Shown here one piece after another: positions 5,218-6,891 of a stretch of 6,891 bases of DNA. The stretch spans positions 1 to 6,891 of the forward strand of contig DATGEP010000065.1 of the NCBI GenBank assembly GCA_035310125.1, given 5' to 3'. The position numbers and the translations under genes were made by a program. The notes below the pieces were generated by a model that saw only the letters and a program-made list of their open reading frames with translations, did not search any database and was not told where the DNA came from. Position 1 is the first letter of the stretch, and the number at the start of each line of letters is the position of its first letter. Source of the stretch: DATGEP01 sp035310125 (lineage in GTDB: Bacteria > Chloroflexota > Ktedonobacteria > Ktedonobacterales > JADMIN01).

Positions 5218-6495
5218 ATGGACATGATCGAGAAGCGTGATCAGCGCAAGCGCCTGCTCCTTCTCATTTCGCCCAACACCTACCGCGCGGGGGCCTTCCT
5301 GGAGGCGGCGGCGGGCCTGGACGTAGATATTGTGCGTGGCATAGATGTGCCCACTCAGCTCACCGAGCTATGGGACATCCCTCTGCCGCTGGATTTCGCC
5401 AACATTGAAGCTGCCACCGCGGCAATCGTCGCATACGCCGCCGAGCATCCGCTGGATGCCATTGTCGCGCTGGACGACAGTGGCACGCTCCTCGCCACAC
5501 ATGCCGCCGCCGCGCTGGGTCTGCCACACAACTCCCTCGATGCCGCCGAAGCCGCCCGCGATAAGGGCATCATGCGGGCGCTCTTTGCCGCGCATGGCGT
5601 ATCCTCGCCCGTATTCCGCCGCTTCCCCCTGACGAGCGATCCCGCCGAGGTTGCCGCCCGCGTGACGTATCCCTGCGTCGTCAAGCCGCTGCGCCTCAAT
5701 GGCAGCCGGGGCGTCATCCGTGCCGACGACCCGCGCCAGCTCGCCGCTGCTTTCGCACGGCTGAAGCGCCTGCTACTGAGCGACGGCAACCCCGTGGAGG
5801 CGACAGATATCCTGGTCGAGGACTTCATTCCCGGCTTCGAGGTCGCGCTAGAGGGGCTGTTGACAGACGGCGACCTCCATGCGCTGGCGCTCTTCGACAA
5901 GCCCGATCCGCTGGACGGCCCCTTCTTCGAGGAGACGATTTATGTCACCCCATCGCGGCTGCCACCAGAGACGCAATCCACCATCGCGGACTGCGCGGCG
6001 CGGGCGGCGGCGGCCATTGGCCTGCGCGACGGGCCGGTGCATGCGGAGCTGCGCGTGAACGAGCGCGGCCCCTGGATGCTCGAGATCGCGGGGCGCTCCA
6101 TCGGTGGCCTCTGCTCCACCATCCTCGAATTCGGCACCGGGATGTGCCTCGAAGAGCTGATCCTGCGCCACGCGCTCTCCTTCCCCATTGCTTCGTTCGA
6201 CCGCTCCGGCGCGGCGACCGGCGTCATGATGATTCCCATCCCCAAAGGCGGCATCCTCAAAGCAGTGCACGGTGTGGAGGAGGCTCAGAGCGTGCCCCAT
6301 GTGACCGGCGTGGAGATCAGCATCAAACCGCATACGGCAGTGGTGCCGCTGCCAGAGGGCAACAGCTACCTCGGCTTCATCTTCGCCCGCGGCGACGATC
6401 CCGCCACCGTGGAGCAGGCGTTGCGCGACGCGCATGCGCTCCTGCGCTTTGACATCGCGCCGCTGCTACCGGTAATGGGCGCTATCGGCGGCTAG
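5218..6495 (+). CDS. ATP-grasp domain protein, L-amino-acid-ligase / carboxylate-amine ligase type
   Basis: A 425-residue cytoplasmic enzyme of the ATP-grasp superfamily, which joins a carboxylate to an amine (or similar nucleophile) through an acyl-phosphate. An N-terminal Rossmann-like domain (about 10-110) starts with RLLLLISPN. Then come DKGIMRALFAAHGV (115-128), YPCVVKPLRLNGSRGV (151-166) with K156 and the glycine-rich ATP loop, ILVEDFIPGFEVALEG (198-213), and the metal-binding region HAELRV...MLEIAGRSIGG (E277, E289, R293). The C-terminal part (about 333-425: GVMMIPIPKGGIL, GVEISI, LPEGNSYLGFIFARG) matches the LAL C-terminal domain of BacD-like L-amino-acid ligases. The substrate cannot be named. 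GGAGG at 5204-5208 lies 9 nt before the ATG at 5218, supporting that start over the ATG at 5224. It follows the lipoprotein gene by 21 nt and is probably the last gene of the operon. Confidence 0.92.
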   Translation: MDMIEKRDQRKRLLLLISPNTYRAGAFLEAAAGLDVDIVRGIDVPTQLTELWDIPLPLDFANIEAATAAIVAYAAEHPLDAIVALDDSGTLLATHAAAALGLPHNSLDAAEAARDKGIMRALFAAHGVSSPVFRRFPLTSDPAEVAARVTYPCVVKPLRLNGSRGVIRADDPRQLAAAFARLKRLLLSDGNPVEATDILVEDFIPGFEVALEGLLTDGDLHALALFDKPDPLDGPFFEETIYVTPSRLPPETQSTIADCAARAAAAIGLRDGPVHAELRVNERGPWMLEIAGRSIGGLCSTILEFGTGMCLEELILRHALSFPIASFDRSGAATGVMMIPIPKGGILKAVHGVEEAQSVPHVTGVEISIKPHTAVVPLPEGNSYLGFIFARGDDPATVEQALRDAHALLRFDIAPLLPVMGAIGG

Positions 6496-6663
6496 AGCGC
6501 CGGTAGAGTCGTCATGCCGCCTGCTGGAAGACGGTGCGGGAGGCGTGGAGCAGAGGCCACCGATAGGAGCTTTTCCGTCAACAGAGCCGTGGCCTTTGGA
6601 GGTAAGTGCATGCTACCGCTATCTAGCTTCTGCTGGATCCTATACTATATCTCATAGGCCATC
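6496..6663. other. Convergent intergenic region, weak palindromes only
   Basis: No gene is supported between the ATP-grasp stop and the oxidoreductase stop. It holds weak inverted repeats: GGCGCT/AGCGCC spanning the ATP-grasp stop (6478-6501, 12-nt loop) and AGGCCAC/GTGGCCT (6554-6560 with 6589-6595, 28-nt loop). Neither is followed by a convincing T-run, so no intrinsic terminator is assigned. Confidence 0.6.
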
Positions 6664-6669
6664 CTATGA
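6652..6669. repeat. Perfect 7-bp inverted repeat at the end of the oxidoreductase gene
   Basis: TCATAGG (6652-6658) and CCTATGA (6663-6669) flank a 4-nt loop CCAT and overlap the minus-strand TAG stop at 6664-6666. The following minus-strand sequence is AT-rich but has no T-tract. It could form the end hairpin of the oxidoreductase transcript; confidence in a terminator role is low. Confidence 0.4.
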
Positions 6670-6891
6670 AACTCGCTCTTCGTTCAGCAGTCTGCCGGCT
6701 AGCTCGTTTGCCAGCTTGATACTGTAGTTCTGGCCGCGGTCCTGCGGGTAGACCTGGAACATGTTGGCCATATAGAGATTCGGGATCGGCGTTTTGTGCG
6801 GCGGAATGTGACGCTTATAATCCAGCGTGACGATAGGTTGGGCGAAGGGCGCGGCAAATGACCACGACTCGGTGATCCAGTCCGGGGAGAA
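6664..6891 (-). CDS. FAD-dependent oxidoreductase (amine-oxidase-like), C-terminal fragment cut by window edge
   Basis: The minus strand is open from the window end (6891) for 75 codons to a TAG at 6664-6666, with no start codon because the gene continues beyond the edge. The fragment contains FAAPFAQPIVTLDY, HIPPHKTPIPNLYMANMF and QVYPQDRGQNYSIKLANE. The TPIPNLYMAN and DRGQNYS stretches fit the C-terminal FAD-contacting region of flavin amine oxidase / protoporphyrinogen-oxidase-like proteins, where the residues after 'NLY' close the FAD site and the final helix ends the protein. Substrate and subfamily cannot be told from so little. It converges on the ATP-grasp gene and is not part of that operon. 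Confidence 0.8.
   Translation of the reverse strand, partial: FSPDWITESWSFAAPFAQPIVTLDYKRHIPPHKTPIPNLYMANMFQVYPQDRGQNYSIKLANELAGRLLNEERVS

Noticed and set aside
6478..6501. GGCGCT/AGCGCC hairpin across the ATP-grasp stop as a terminator
   Set aside because: Only six pairs with a 12-nt loop and no T-run afterwards.
6598..6657. 15-codon micro-ORF (ATG at 6610) with GGAGG 7 nt upstream, hydrophobic product MLPLSSFCWILYYIS
   Set aside because: The ribosome site is good, but it lies between convergent genes with no visible promoter and is too short to judge without conservation or ribosome profiling.
6545..6727. 60-codon plus-strand ORF near the right end
   Set aside because: It overlaps the oxidoreductase fragment antisense, starts with GTG without a ribosome site, and has no recognisable motif.

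Overview
The window is GC-rich bacterial chromosome (I estimate a little over 60% GC by eye). It holds six intact or partial protein genes read with confidence, plus a small terminal fragment of a seventh. High G/C at third codon positions, Shine-Dalgarno sites of the GGAGG type and a lipobox point to an ordinary bacterium that makes lipoproteins. The mix of genes (SelB, a PDZ/radical SAM DUF512 protein, DUF1326 with DUF2182, an LAL-type ATP-grasp enzyme) would fit Chloroflexota, perhaps a Ktedonobacteria-like lineage. That placement is an inference from general familiarity and is not demonstrated by the sequence. I see no insertion sequence, phage gene, CRISPR array, tRNA or rRNA.

Layout. 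Positions 1-1074 (+) are the C-terminal part of SelB, the selenocysteine-specific elongation factor; its N-terminal GTPase part lies outside the window. A roughly 100-bp convergent gap with small hairpins follows. On the minus strand are two genes read right to left: a DUF1326 protein (2701-2069) with a CxC...CPC cysteine motif, then a DUF2182 integral membrane protein (1962-1177) rich in Met and Cys. They look like a two-gene, probably metal-related operon. A 282-bp divergent region (2702-2983) carries two good back-to-back sigma-70-type promoters, an operator-like dyad at the minus-strand start point, and a strong hairpin in the DUF1326 leader.

To the right, three plus-strand genes are packed with gaps of 2 and 21 nt: a PDZ + radical SAM + DUF512 protein (2984-4387), a predicted lipoprotein built of two cysteine-pair repeats (4390-5196), and an ATP-grasp ligase with an LAL-type C-terminal domain (5218-6495). 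They are probably one transcription unit from the promoter at 2874-2903. After a 168-bp gap with weak palindromes, the end of the window holds the last 75 codons of a minus-strand FAD-dependent amine-oxidase-like protein, running off the edge.

How the genes may work together. DUF1326 and DUF2182 are commonly neighbours in bacterial genomes, and their Cys/Met motifs suggest handling of a soft metal such as copper, though neither has an established function that I can name. The radical SAM-lipoprotein-ATP-grasp trio is the least explained association here; its spacing suggests co-expression, but nothing in the sequence defines a shared pathway. SelB implies that the organism uses selenocysteine, yet no gene in this window shows an interrupting in-frame TGA.
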